Assembly: GCA_946403085.1 (NCBI GenBank) | Contig: CAMIYM010000022.1 | Coordinates: 1-34,276, forward strand | Source of the DNA: an uncultured Clostridia bacterium | GTDB lineage: Bacteria > Bacillota > Clostridia > Saccharofermentanales > Saccharofermentanaceae | Length of the DNA stretch: 34,276 nt | Direction: 5' to 3' | Shown here: piece by piece, positions 1-8,659 of the stretch | Layout of the letters: each line of letters starts with the position of its first letter | How positions within the stretch are numbered: position 1 is the first letter of the stretch | The notes under the pieces: generated by a model | The model's database searches: none | What the model saw: only the letters and a program-made list of their open reading frames with translations | What the model was told of the DNA's origin: nothing | Made by a program: the position numbers and the translations under genes

Positions 1-2
1 TC

Positions 3-1529
3 GAGCACAGAGATGAGGAGACATATAACCCCAAGATCGCTACAGGTACGATCGAACTTGAGGCTCACAAGGTTGATGTTCTTGGTAAGGTATACAGCCA
101 GCTTCCTTTCGAGATCATGACATCAAAAGAGATCAGAGAGGATGTAAGACTTAAGTACCGTTATCTTGACCTCCGTAACCAGAAGGTTAAGGACAACATC
201 ATCTTCAGATCCAATGTAATCGCATTCTTAAGACAGAAGATGACAGAGATGGGGTTCCTCGAGATCCAGACACCTATCCTTACTTCGTCTTCACCTGAGG
301 GCGCAAGAGACTATATCGTTCCTTCAAGAAAGTGGAAGGGTAAGTTCTATGCGCTTCCGCAGGCACCTCAGCAGTTCAAGCAGCTCCTGATGGTATCCGG
401 ATTCGATAAGTACTTCCAGATCGCACCCTGCTTCAGAGATGAGGATGCAAGAGCAGACAGAAGCCCCGGAGAGTTCTATCAGTTGGACTTCGAGATAAGC
501 TTTGCCACACAGGAAGATGTCTTCAGAGCAGGTGAGGAAGTCCTCACAGCAACATTCGAGAAGTTTGCACCTGAGGGCGCAGTCGTAACACCTGCACCTT
601 ATCCGGTCATTTCATACAAGCAGGCAATGGAAGAGTTCGGCTCAGATAAGCCTGACTTAAGAAACCCGCTCCGTATCAAGGACGTTACTGAGTTCTTCTC
701 CAGATGCACATTCAAGGCTTTCCACGGAAAGACCGTACGTGCGATCAACGTTCACGCTAAGCTCTCCAAGGGCCAGCACGAGAAGATGTTAAAGTATGCC
801 CAGGACGAGCTCGGAATGGGTGGTCTTGGATACCTGGAAGTCCTCGAAGACATGAGCTACAAGGGACCTATCGACAAGTTTATTCCTGATGACATGAAGG
901 CTGAACTTAAGGAGCTCGCAGGCCTTGAAGCAGGTGATACTATCTTCTTCATTGCTGATAATGAGGCACGTGCAAACGAGTGTGCTGGCAAGATCAGAAA
1001 TGAGCTTGGCGCACGTCTCGACTTGATCGAGAAGAATGCTTTCAGATTCTGCTTCGTCAACGACTTCCCGATGTATGAATGGGATGCTGAGACAAAGAAG
1101 TACATCTTCACTCACAATCCTTTCTCCATGCCTCAGGGCGGCCTTGAAGCACTTAATACAAAGAAGCCTGAAGAGATCCTTGCTTACCAGTACGACATCG
1201 TATGCAACGGTATTGAGCTTTCATCCGGTGCTGTAAGAAACCACGATCTCGACATCATGAAGAAGGCTTTCGAGATCGCAGGATATTCCGAAGAAGAGCT
1301 TAAGACAAAGTTCGGTGCTCTCTACAGCGCATTCCAGTTCGGTGCTCCGCCGCATGCCGGCATGGCTCCAGGTGTTGACCGTATGATCATGATCCTCCGT
1401 GGTGAGGAGAACATCAGAGAAGTCATCGCATTCCCTATGAACGGCAATGCACAGGATCTTCTCTGCGGCGCTCCGGGCGAAGTTACAGAGCAGCAGCTCC
1501 GTGAGACACACATCAAGATCAGACAGTAA
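3..1529 (+). CDS. aspS: Aspartyl-tRNA synthetase, 5' end cut by window
   Basis: Charges tRNA-Asp with aspartate in the cytoplasm. The frame is open from base 3, so an ATG at 117 is internal and the N-terminal anticodon-binding OB fold lies mostly outside the window. About 508 residues are present out of roughly 590 usual for bacterial AspRS. Visible class II motifs are VRLKYRYLDLR followed by the motif 1 region, motif 2 FRDEDARADR, and motif 3 PGVDRMIMILRG near the C-terminus. The insertion between motifs 2 and 3 matches the bacterial GAD domain, so this is the bacterial and not the archaeal type. Motif 2 is followed by SPGEFYQLDFE, a variant of the more common QPEFTQLD. The stop codon overlaps the start of mtaB by one base (TAATG), suggesting translational coupling. 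Confidence 0.96.
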   Translation, partial: EHRDEETYNPKIATGTIELEAHKVDVLGKVYSQLPFEIMTSKEIREDVRLKYRYLDLRNQKVKDNIIFRSNVIAFLRQKMTEMGFLEIQTPILTSSSPEGARDYIVPSRKWKGKFYALPQAPQQFKQLLMVSGFDKYFQIAPCFRDEDARADRSPGEFYQLDFEISFATQEDVFRAGEEVLTATFEKFAPEGAVVTPAPYPVISYKQAMEEFGSDKPDLRNPLRIKDVTEFFSRCTFKAFHGKTVRAINVHAKLSKGQHEKMLKYAQDELGMGGLGYLEVLEDMSYKGPIDKFIPDDMKAELKELAGLEAGDTIFFIADNEARANECAGKIRNELGARLDLIEKNAFRFCFVNDFPMYEWDAETKKYIFTHNPFSMPQGGLEALNTKKPEEILAYQYDIVCNGIELSSGAVRNHDLDIMKKAFEIAGYSEEELKTKFGALYSAFQFGAPPHAGMAPGVDRMIMILRGEENIREVIAFPMNGNAQDLLCGAPGEVTEQQLRETHIKIRQ

Positions 1530-2848
1530 TGAAAGTCTATTTTCTTACATTAGGATGCAGAGTTAACCAATACGAGACAGACGCCGCAAGGCGCCTGTTT
1601 CTTGATAATGGGCACGAAAATGCGGACACTCCGGAAGAGGCTGATGTCTGCATCGTAAACACCTGTTCAGTAACCGGTGAAGCCGACAGAAAGTCATCTC
1701 AGATGCTTAGGAGAATGGCCAAGAATAACCCCAATGCGGTCATCGTCGCGATGGGCTGTGCATCAGAACTTAAGACAGGTGAAGTCCCTGCCGATATCGT
1801 TATCGGCACACGCGAAAAGAATACTGTCGTAAAGCTAGTGGAAGATTTCCTCGCCAGTGGCGGAAAAGGTTCTCTGGACCATAAGACAAGCCATGTAAGA
1901 CCTGAAGTCAGCAAGACTGATGAATACCATGATTTCGGTACGGTCCTGTCGCCTGAAGGTACAAGGGCATTCATCAAGATCGAGGACGGATGCAATAACT
2001 TCTGCACCTACTGCATCATTCCTTTCGCGAGGGGAAGAGTAGTAAGCCGTGATGAGGGATCCTGCCTTAAGGAAGCTGAATTCCTGGTCGGAAGCGGCTA
2101 TAAGGAACTCATCGTATCCGGCATCCATCTCTGCTCCTACGGCAAGGATCAGGGCAAAGACATATCGGCGCTCCTTGATCTTCTGAAGAAGATAGATGCT
2201 GTTGAAGGCCTTGAGAGATTAAGGCTCGGATCGCTGGAGCCCAAGTCCATGACACCTGAATTTATCAGCGGTCTTAAGAGATTAAAGCACTTATGCCCGC
2301 ACTTCCATCTGTCCCTGCAGTCCGGTTCTGATACCGTGCTCAAGCGTATGAACAGGAAATACACGACAGCTGAGTATGAGGACAGGGTAAACGCATTAAG
2401 GTCGGAATTTCCCGACATGTCCCTTACGACTGACATCATAACGGGCTTCCCTGAAGAGACTGAAGAAGAGTTCAATGAGACCATTGAATACGCAAGAAAG
2501 CTTAAGTTTGCAAAGATCCATGTATTCCCTTATTCGGAAAGGGAAGGCACAAAGGCTGCCGCTATGCCTCAGATGGATATGAGCATCAGGAAAGCACGCG
2601 CCAAGAGGCTCATTGAAGTATCAAGTGCGCTTGAAGCTGAGTTTGCTTCTTCGATGATAGGCAGGGACGCCGAGATACTGATCGAGAAGATAACCGAAAA
2701 GGATGGCGGGGAGATTGCCGAAGGATATACTGCAAATTACATAAGAACCTTCGCTGATCTTGATGGCAGGAATTTCTCGAGAGGCGACATCGTAAAAGGT
2801 GTAATTTTTGGAGCGGAAAATGAGAATTGTACCTTAAGATTTCCTTAA
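1529..2848 (+). CDS. mtaB: tRNA t6A37 methylthiotransferase MtaB
   Basis: Radical SAM methylthiotransferase that converts t6A37 to ms2t6A in ANN-decoding tRNAs. At 439 residues it has the usual family length. The N-terminal UPF0004 domain supplies the second cluster ligands C10 (LGCRVNQYETD), C46 (NTCSVTG) and C77 (AMGCASE). The radical SAM CxxxCxxC motif is C155-C159-C162 in DGCNNFCTYC. The C-terminal 65 or so residues look like a TRAM RNA-binding domain. LGCRVNQ and CTYCIIPFARGR fit MtaB better than MiaB or RimO. The gene starts inside the aspS stop codon, so the two are probably co-translated. No separate promoter is needed. Confidence 0.93.
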   Translation: MKVYFLTLGCRVNQYETDAARRLFLDNGHENADTPEEADVCIVNTCSVTGEADRKSSQMLRRMAKNNPNAVIVAMGCASELKTGEVPADIVIGTREKNTVVKLVEDFLASGGKGSLDHKTSHVRPEVSKTDEYHDFGTVLSPEGTRAFIKIEDGCNNFCTYCIIPFARGRVVSRDEGSCLKEAEFLVGSGYKELIVSGIHLCSYGKDQGKDISALLDLLKKIDAVEGLERLRLGSLEPKSMTPEFISGLKRLKHLCPHFHLSLQSGSDTVLKRMNRKYTTAEYEDRVNALRSEFPDMSLTTDIITGFPEETEEEFNETIEYARKLKFAKIHVFPYSEREGTKAAAMPQMDMSIRKARAKRLIEVSSALEAEFASSMIGRDAEILIEKITEKDGGEIAEGYTANYIRTFADLDGRNFSRGDIVKGVIFGAENENCTLRFP

Positions 2849-2939
2849 GATATAGAAAATTTCTCAAATCTTAATAACTTTTAACATTTCCTGTGTTAGA
2901 ATGAAACCATCGAAGAAGACTTCGTTTGGAGGTTCGCTC

Positions 2940-3191
2940 GTGGTTGACAGCAACACAGCAAAATTTGATTTATCCGGTGACAGAACCGCTGATGTACACG
3001 CTCTGATGTCTTATGTACTGAGCGCGCTTAAAGAGAAGGGCTACAACCCTATCAATCAGCTGGTCGGATATTTCATCTCAGGCGATCCTACATATATCAC
3101 GAACTACAAGGGTGCAAGGGGTCTTATCAAGCGTATCGACAGAGACGAGCTCCTTGAGGTAATCATCAACGATTATTGCTCCAGACTGTAA
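2940..3191 (+). CDS. ireB: IreB-family regulatory phosphoprotein (UPF0297/DUF965)
   Basis: Small cytoplasmic regulator; in enterococci IreB is phosphorylated by the PASTA kinase IreK and affects cephalosporin tolerance. I place the start at GTG 2940 and not at ATG 2901. A GGAGG at 2929-2933 sits 6-7 bases before the GTG, the ATG has no ribosome binding site, and the protein then begins MVDSNTAKFDL, which matches the usual family N-terminus (S/T-x-KF). This gives 83 residues. The core HALMSYVLSALKEKGYNPINQLVGYFISGDP and the terminal IIxDY are family hallmarks. It precedes ruvX and a DUF1292 gene, the same order as yrzL-yrrK-yrzB in Bacillus. A small hairpin (CGAAG/CTTCG, 2911-2924) lies just upstream of the ribosome binding site. 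Confidence 0.9.
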   Translation: MVDSNTAKFDLSGDRTADVHALMSYVLSALKEKGYNPINQLVGYFISGDPTYITNYKGARGLIKRIDRDELLEVIINDYCSRL

Positions 3192-3224
3192 AAGAGTATA
3201 AGATACCGATATTAAGCGGTGAAC

Positions 3225-3254
3225 GGCGGCTTATGCCGCCTTATTTTTTGTTTT
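3225..3254 (+). terminator. Intrinsic terminator between ireB and ruvX
   Basis: GGCGGC (3225-3230), loop TTAT, GCCGCC (3235-3240), then TTATTTTTTGTTTT. The stem is only 6 bp but all G-C. It ends 10 bases before the ruvX start, so ruvX expression would depend on readthrough. Confidence 0.7.
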
Positions 3255-3264
3255 CGAAAGGATA

Positions 3265-3702
3265 ATGGAAGCTATGGGAAAAGCTGCCGGAAGAGTAATG
3301 GGTATAGACTTCGGAACGAGGCACATCGGTGTCGCCGTATCCGATGAGCTCAGAGTAATTGCTAAGGGAATAGAGACGGTCAACTGGAACGGTGAGGACC
3401 CTGAGTGGGCCTTAAACCGTATCTGTGAGATCATCAAGGAGATGGGAGTAAACGCAATCGTGCTCGGTATGCCCGCGAGGACAGACGGCACGAGATCCGA
3501 GACTCAGGACAAGGCTGAGGCATTCGGCGCAGCCCTTGCCGAGAGATGCGGAATCGAGCCTGTCTATAAGGATGAGCGCTTTACGACAGTCCTGGCTTCA
3601 AGATACCTTCACGAGAGCAATATCAAGGCAAAGAAGCAGAAGAAAGTCATCGATCAGGTGGCTGCCGAGATAATTCTTCAGGATTACATCAATACTCTCT
3701 AA
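3265..3702 (+). CDS. ruvX: RuvX/YqgF RNase H-fold nuclease
   Basis: YqgF-type RNase H-fold protein, proposed as a Holliday junction resolvase and linked in E. coli to pre-16S rRNA 5' maturation. At 145 residues it has the normal size. The fold signature is clear: first catalytic Asp in MGIDFGTRHIGVAVSD, the VLGMPARTDGTRSE segment, DERFTT with its acidic residue, and the terminal DQVAAEIILQDYI carrying the last Asp. The ribosome binding site AAAGGA at 3257-3262 lies close to ATG 3265; an alternative ATG at 3274 would remove only three residues. It sits between ireB and a DUF1292 gene, a conserved Firmicute arrangement. Confidence 0.93.
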   Translation: MEAMGKAAGRVMGIDFGTRHIGVAVSDELRVIAKGIETVNWNGEDPEWALNRICEIIKEMGVNAIVLGMPARTDGTRSETQDKAEAFGAALAERCGIEPVYKDERFTTVLASRYLHESNIKAKKQKKVIDQVAAEIILQDYINTL

Positions 3703-3729
3703 TCATTTGAGGGCAAGTTTTCCGCAATA

Positions 3730-3764
3730 TGATATAATGAGCCATCATGGCTTTATATTATAAT
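3730..3764 (+). promoter_or_regulatory. Promoter region for the DUF1292 gene pair
   Basis: An extended -10 element, TG-A-TATAAT, lies at 3730-3738, and a second TATAAT at 3759-3764. No -35 box with ideal spacing is visible; TTGAGG at 3707 is 20 bases from the first -10. Ribosome binding site AAGGAG at 3778-3783 precedes ATG 3792. Confidence 0.5.
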
Positions 3765-3791
3765 TTAAGCAAAACATAAGGAGACAAGAAT

Positions 3792-4160
3792 ATGGCTGAT
3801 AATAACAATTTCGAAGAGATAGGACCTAAGGACGAGCTTATCGATGCAATCGCCCAGTTAGATGATGAAGGCGACAGAGTTATCGAGCTCAAGGACGAAG
3901 AGACAGGCGAGACGACAAAGGCTGTTGTCGAGAGCACATTCCTCTTCAACGGAAATACATATGTTGTTCTTATCATCGATTCCGACGAGAAGGATGAGGA
4001 CGGTGAACTGATCCAGGCTTATGTGATCATGCGCTTTGTCGACAAGAACGGCGAAGTCCTTCTTGAGAACCTTCCCGAGAAGGAAGAAGACGTGATCTAC
4101 GATTATTACGATAAGCTCTGCGACGAGCTTTACGGCGACGATGAAGAATCAGAAAGCTAA
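3792..4160 (+). CDS. DUF1292 family acidic protein
   Basis: A 122-residue, highly acidic cytoplasmic protein of the DUF1292 (YrzB) family, whose biochemical role is not established. The family core is the antiparallel segment from about residue 32 to 100: VIELKDEETGE, FLFNGNTYVVLIIDSD, IQAYVIMRFVDKNGE, followed by a helical YDYYDKLCDEL end. It follows ruvX as in other Clostridia. Ribosome binding site AAGGAG lies 8 bases before the ATG. The last 20 bases overlap the next gene in another frame, so translation of the two is probably coupled. Confidence 0.85.
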   Translation: MADNNNFEEIGPKDELIDAIAQLDDEGDRVIELKDEETGETTKAVVESTFLFNGNTYVVLIIDSDEKDEDGELIQAYVIMRFVDKNGEVLLENLPEKEEDVIYDYYDKLCDELYGDDEESES

Positions 4161-4563
4161 TAACAAGCCGACCGGCTTCAGAAAGAAGATCGCCCTCGAG
4201 AAGGACCGCAAGGCCAAGCTCGCAGGCGAGCATCTTAAAGCAAGCAGGAGTGATGAGCTCCTTGTCCTGCGCGATCCTTATGCAAAGAAGGATTATTACA
4301 TGTCGCGCATCGATGCTTTCACTCTTATGAAGACAGAATATGTCGTCATGTATAACTATGTACCGGATGACGGAAGTCATACCAAGCCGGAACTTGTTAT
4401 CATGCGCACGGCAATCGGTGAGAATGGCGAGAGAGTCTACTACTCGATCAAGGACGGCGAAGAACTTGAGAAAGCCTTCGTGTACTTCATGAGAAGGTTC
4501 TATGGCGCTCAGCCGGCCGAGTCCAGAGCTAAGAACGGAGTAGCCTCCGGAGATCAGAAGTAA
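4141..4563 (+). CDS. DUF1292-like basic paralogue
   Basis: A 140-residue protein I relate to its upstream neighbour. The segment from about residue 63 to 118 (DAFTLMKTEYVVMYNYVPDD, PELVIMRTAIGENGERVYYSI, ELEKAFVYFMRRFYG) repeats the DUF1292 pattern of hydrophobic strand, strand and final helix. The first 60 residues are different: strongly basic and Lys/Arg-rich, probably disordered or RNA-binding, in contrast to the acidic upstream protein. The start ATG lies 20 bases inside the previous gene. No clear ribosome binding site of its own is visible, which fits coupling. The opposite charge of the two products suggests, as inference only, that they could bind each other. Confidence 0.65.
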   Translation: MKNQKANNKPTGFRKKIALEKDRKAKLAGEHLKASRSDELLVLRDPYAKKDYYMSRIDAFTLMKTEYVVMYNYVPDDGSHTKPELVIMRTAIGENGERVYYSIKDGEELEKAFVYFMRRFYGAQPAESRAKNGVASGDQK

Positions 4564-4565
4564 AG

Positions 4566-5537
4566 ATGAGTCTTTGGGAAAAAGCCCTCAAAAAATCAGC
4601 AGCATTCGGTAAAGCTTTTTTGGGGCTTTTATTTTTTGTCTGCGCGGATTACGCAGTTACATTTGCTTTTATTTTCGCGCGCGTAGACCGCAAGATCTAT
4701 AAGGGTGCGTATAATTTCGCCACATGCGTTGCAGTGTTCATCACTATGATGATCATCATCAAGGTGAGCTCAATGGGCGGCAAACCGCTTATCAGGATCA
4801 GCAAGCTTACGCCGGACCAGATCGCAGCATTGGTCATAATAGGTCTTGGCATGATCGGTCTTGTCGTTACTTATATCGGTGTAGCGGATAAGATCGCAGC
4901 TTATCTCGAGTCGATGAAAAATGCGATGGAGGATTACCGTGAGAGCGTTGACAGATATTCTGATACGCCTCAGGTGGTCGTCCCTGTGTGGGATTCAGTG
5001 CTTTATGTCATAACGCTTTGCTTTATCGTTCCCGTTACGGAAGAGATGACTTTCAGAGGCGTTATTTTCGGACAGCTCAGAAAAGGATTCGGCCCCTGGG
5101 TATCAGTTATACTGAGTGCACTTTTCTTCGGCATCATGCACGGAATATCAGTTCACATTGGTTATGCGATCGCATGCGGACTTATCATTGCAGCCTGCTA
5201 TCACATCACTGACAGCCTGATCGCACCCGTTATCCTTCACATGGTCTTTAATTTCTTCGGATCGGGAGTTGCCAACTTCATGTCGATCGAGTGCTTCGGC
5301 ATACCAAGAGAGACAACAAGTGCTCTTATGAGCGGCATAAACATTTCCGCGATCCTTTTCATGCCAATAGCAGTACTGGCATATACATATCTCGTGGCTG
5401 TTAAGCGTAAGAGGGCCAAGGAAGCTGCAGCGCTTGCTCAGAAAGGCGATCCTCAAGTAGAATTGTCTGTGGAAGAAAACAGTGCTTCAGATGAGGTTGT
5501 TGATGCCGTATCTGAAGATGACGGAATCGAGGCGTAA
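4566..5537 (+). CDS. CPBP-family intramembrane glutamic endopeptidase
   Basis: Polytopic membrane protein of 323 residues in the CPBP (CAAX protease/Abi, Rce1-like) family. The catalytic motifs are complete: E159-E160-x3-R164 in TEEMTFRG, F188-x3-H192 in FFGIMHG, and H225-x3-N229 in HMVFN. I see about eight hydrophobic helices from residue 15 to 275, then a charged, acidic cytoplasmic tail of about 45 residues. In bacteria such proteases act in bacteriocin self-immunity, membrane-protein processing or signalling; the substrate here is unknown. The gene starts 2 bases after the preceding stop and is followed 2 bases later by the large anchored protein, so the latter could be its substrate or partner (inference). 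Confidence 0.88.
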   Translation: MSLWEKALKKSAAFGKAFLGLLFFVCADYAVTFAFIFARVDRKIYKGAYNFATCVAVFITMMIIIKVSSMGGKPLIRISKLTPDQIAALVIIGLGMIGLVVTYIGVADKIAAYLESMKNAMEDYRESVDRYSDTPQVVVPVWDSVLYVITLCFIVPVTEEMTFRGVIFGQLRKGFGPWVSVILSALFFGIMHGISVHIGYAIACGLIIAACYHITDSLIAPVILHMVFNFFGSGVANFMSIECFGIPRETTSALMSGINISAILFMPIAVLAYTYLVAVKRKRAKEAAALAQKGDPQVELSVEENSASDEVVDAVSEDDGIEA

Positions 5538-5539
5538 GA

Positions 5540-8500
5540 ATGAAAAAACATGCCCGCCTGATGTTCGGTATTACCAAGAGGACACGTTTTGTTGCAGCTA
5601 TGGTCGTCATAGCAGCAGTTCTTGTAATGGCCGTCATGGTATTGGGTTATGTCGGCGTCTTCGGTCTGAGCGCAGAGCTTTGCGAAGTAACTGTCACACC
5701 TGACAGGGCAGAGGATACATTCGGAGGCACCGGCATCAATTGTGACCTCATACCGAATGTAAACATCGTAAGAGATGCTTCCTTCGAGAGTTCCAGAAAT
5801 TACGCGAGCATGCTTATCGCAGGTTCATCTGACAACAGCATTTACCTGGCACCGGATGTTGTCGCTGCAGCCGGTTATGACACTGCCACATGTGCAGGCG
5901 ACACCGCCAGGATCATCTCCATCGACAGTGACGGTGTAATGAGTGAGAAGTTTACGGGTACAGTCACAGGATTCAAGCCTGCAAGACTTGGTGCCGTAAC
6001 GCAGATAAAAGACGTTAAATCACTTTGGGACGGCGACCATATTCAGGAAATGGCCTTCTACGGCAATATGGCTATCGCGCTTACCAACAGCGGAAGACTC
6101 ATCTATGATGTAACGAACAGCCAGCTTACAGGTCTTGTAAATGCTGAAGAGAGATTCGCGCTTATCGATTCAAACGATACAGGAGTTATTGCAGTCTCAT
6201 TGAGCGGTGCAATCTATATCTCTCAGGACGGAAAGAATTACGGTCTCGTTTACGAACCTTCCGGCACAGGTGCTTCAGATAATGTGTGCGGCACCGGAAG
6301 CACTGATTCCACATTCGCCGTATGCTACCGTGACGGCACTGTGGTTTCCGTGGCAAACGGCAAGATCGCTAAGTCAAAGCTTCCGAATTCCGATGCATCC
6401 GCTTTTGTATCTGACGGCAAGCAGATCATGGCAACTGACAGGAAGGGCAATATCTATTCATCTTCCAATGGTATTATTTTCGAGCTCATCGGCAATTCCG
6501 AAGCGCTCAAAGATTCCTCAAGACCTTTGTGCGGCGCTGCTCAGGGCGTTTTCTACTTCGTGGTAAACAACACTAAAGGTGTCATCGTAAAGAACGGTGA
6601 TGAGGGTTATCAGATCGAAGAGAATGATATCGCCAAGACCACTGGCTCACTCGTTGATTCAGTCTATCTTACGGATTCAGGACTCATCATCGCAGGCACC
6701 AGAGACAGAAGGGCTTTTGCGGTTGATCTTTCCACAGGAAAAACAGTTAATCTCACTTCAGAAAATGTTGTTATCGAGAACCTCATCGGCATTTCAGGCG
6801 ATAAGGTCTACTTCGATTCCGGCAATGGGATCTACAGATCAAGGATCCTTTCAGAACTTACAGTGGAAGGTAATCTTGAAGGTGTTGATATCATCGCTGA
6901 CGATATCTTTATCGCAGGCCATACCGAAAAAGCGGCAGCCGGCGCGATCAGTGCATCAGACACAAGGGAAGCACCCTGGGATATCAATGAGAATTCCGCC
7001 TGGAACACTTATGGAAAAGGAACAAATGCCGCAGTAAGCGACAGAGCATATACAGGAAGTAATTCCTTACGCATCACAGGCAGCGGAAGCGGAGTCCATG
7101 CAGTAACACAGACGATTCCCGGCAAGGCAAAGGATAACTTTATTCCCGGCACATTCTACCGTCTGAGCCTTTATGCGATGTCAGATAAAGTCCCCCAGAA
7201 GGCATACTGCTGGATCGAGGGTGAGGAATTCGGCAGATACGGAATTGAACTAACCCAGCTGGGCGGCAATTTTAAATACTTCAGCTATGTTTTCGCGTTC
7301 ACGGATCAGATGGCTGATGCAGAGAACTTAAGGATCTCCATAGCAATTGAAGGCGATGGCTTCATCCTCGTTGACGATGTTTATCTGGGACCTGACAACT
7401 ACAGTTCTGCAGGCATTCCCCAGTACTATCAGGATACTCTTGCTTCAGGAAAGCCGGTTGCCATAAGGCTCAATAACCTCAATATCGGCAGCGACGGCTT
7501 TGCAGATTCATCACTCTATCTCTCTGCGATCAACTCCGTCTCAAGTAATATTGAAGGCACTTCGAGCGTCGCAGAATATGAGGTTTCAGCTGGTAACGGC
7601 AGTTATGTGAATAAGAACCAGTCTGTAACAGCATCTCTTGAAGACAGCCTTAAGCTTGTTAAGAAGTGTTCATCCACACCGTGGATCGTTATCGGACCTT
7701 ATGTAAATCAGGAAGATGTTAATAAGCTCCTTGAATACCTGTGCGGCTCTCTTACTTCAGAGTACGGCGGACGAAGGATCGACAACGGAACAGCGCTTCC
7801 GTGGAGCAGACAGTTCTCAAGATTCTATATCGAAGTCAATGACAGCGGAAAAGTGTTCAAGAGTGATATCCAGAAGTCATCTTACGTAAATTACGTCATC
7901 TCGATGTTCACTCAGTCAGAATATTTCACCGATATCAAGGATAAGACAACATTCCTTGACGGCATGACTTATTCCGGCGGCACGATGCTTTCTGATGCTG
8001 ATAACCACGTCATGGACGTTAATCTCATTGCAAATGACAGCTCTGCCACATATATCGAGAATATCCGTACAAGCTATATCCTTGCACAGTATGAGACACC
8101 TCATATCGTCTCCGGAAGCAAGAGCGGAGAGTACATCAAGACACTTAAGACTGACGGTGCTAACTGCGGAAAGCTGATCTCAGCTGTAATGACATCAGAG
8201 GCAGACTTTGCCGACATGATGCTTTTCGACGCATCGGTCAACTTCGTTCCTTCGAAGTACAACGGAAATGAGATGTTCACCAAGAAAGAAGAGTTCGTGA
8301 ACATGATGGCCATATCCGGCATTACTGCAGAGTTTGCAGGCTTTGACGAGCTTTATATCGATATCAAGGAACCGCTTGATAAGACTATTCCCGTAAGCGT
8401 CGAGCAGTTCATGTCTAATGTCACGTCAGCATGTTTTAACAAAGGCCCAAGGTCTTATATAATCATTGCCAATTCATCTGATACGCAGCAGAGCTTCCTT

Positions 8501-8656
8501 ATCAATGACAGCAAGCTTGGCCGTACTGACGGTGTTATAAGACGTTACGATGAGAAGGGAAAACTCATTAACGAGAGGAAGATGAGATCTGACCATTTGC
8601 GTTACATCCTCCAGCCCGGAGAATTCCTGATCGTTGATGTGATCGAAAAGGGTTAA
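5540..8656 (+). CDS. Large membrane-anchored extracellular protein, carbohydrate-related
   Basis: A 1038-residue protein I do not recognise as a named family. Residues 12-37 form one transmembrane helix after a basic start, so the rest is outside the cell. Residues ~75-460 contain repeated four-strand-like patterns (GAIYISQDGKNYGLVYE, GNIYSSSNGIIFELIG, GNGIYRSRI) that resemble a beta-propeller. Residues ~486-620 resemble a CBM4/9-type carbohydrate-binding module ending DGFILVDDVYLGPDNY. Residues ~627-1038 have the layout of a clan GH-A/GH51-like barrel (PWIVIGPYVNQEDVNKLLEY, then RFYIEVND). Where active enzymes have a Gly/x-Asn-Glu acid/base, this reads N767-D768, so it may be catalytically dead. 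It ends 3 bases from the convergent DUF4364 gene with no terminator between. Confidence 0.6.
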   Translation: MKKHARLMFGITKRTRFVAAMVVIAAVLVMAVMVLGYVGVFGLSAELCEVTVTPDRAEDTFGGTGINCDLIPNVNIVRDASFESSRNYASMLIAGSSDNSIYLAPDVVAAAGYDTATCAGDTARIISIDSDGVMSEKFTGTVTGFKPARLGAVTQIKDVKSLWDGDHIQEMAFYGNMAIALTNSGRLIYDVTNSQLTGLVNAEERFALIDSNDTGVIAVSLSGAIYISQDGKNYGLVYEPSGTGASDNVCGTGSTDSTFAVCYRDGTVVSVANGKIAKSKLPNSDASAFVSDGKQIMATDRKGNIYSSSNGIIFELIGNSEALKDSSRPLCGAAQGVFYFVVNNTKGVIVKNGDEGYQIEENDIAKTTGSLVDSVYLTDSGLIIAGTRDRRAFAVDLSTGKTVNLTSENVVIENLIGISGDKVYFDSGNGIYRSRILSELTVEGNLEGVDIIADDIFIAGHTEKAAAGAISASDTREAPWDINENSAWNTYGKGTNAAVSDRAYTGSNSLRITGSGSGVHAVTQTIPGKAKDNFIPGTFYRLSLYAMSDKVPQKAYCWIEGEEFGRYGIELTQLGGNFKYFSYVFAFTDQMADAENLRISIAIEGDGFILVDDVYLGPDNYSSAGIPQYYQDTLASGKPVAIRLNNLNIGSDGFADSSLYLSAINSVSSNIEGTSSVAEYEVSAGNGSYVNKNQSVTASLEDSLKLVKKCSSTPWIVIGPYVNQEDVNKLLEYLCGSLTSEYGGRRIDNGTALPWSRQFSRFYIEVNDSGKVFKSDIQKSSYVNYVISMFTQSEYFTDIKDKTTFLDGMTYSGGTMLSDADNHVMDVNLIANDSSATYIENIRTSYILAQYETPHIVSGSKSGEYIKTLKTDGANCGKLISAVMTSEADFADMMLFDASVNFVPSKYNGNEMFTKKEEFVNMMAISGITAEFAGFDELYIDIKEPLDKTIPVSVEQFMSNVTSACFNKGPRSYIIIANSSDTQQSFLINDSKLGRTDGVIRRYDEKGKLINERKMRSDHLRYILQPGEFLIVDVIEKG

Positions 8657-8659
8657 TTA

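Noticed and set aside
2901..2939. ATG 2901 as the start of ireB
   Set aside because: It lacks a ribosome binding site and would add 13 residues not typical of the family. GTG 2940 follows a GGAGG and gives the normal N-terminus.
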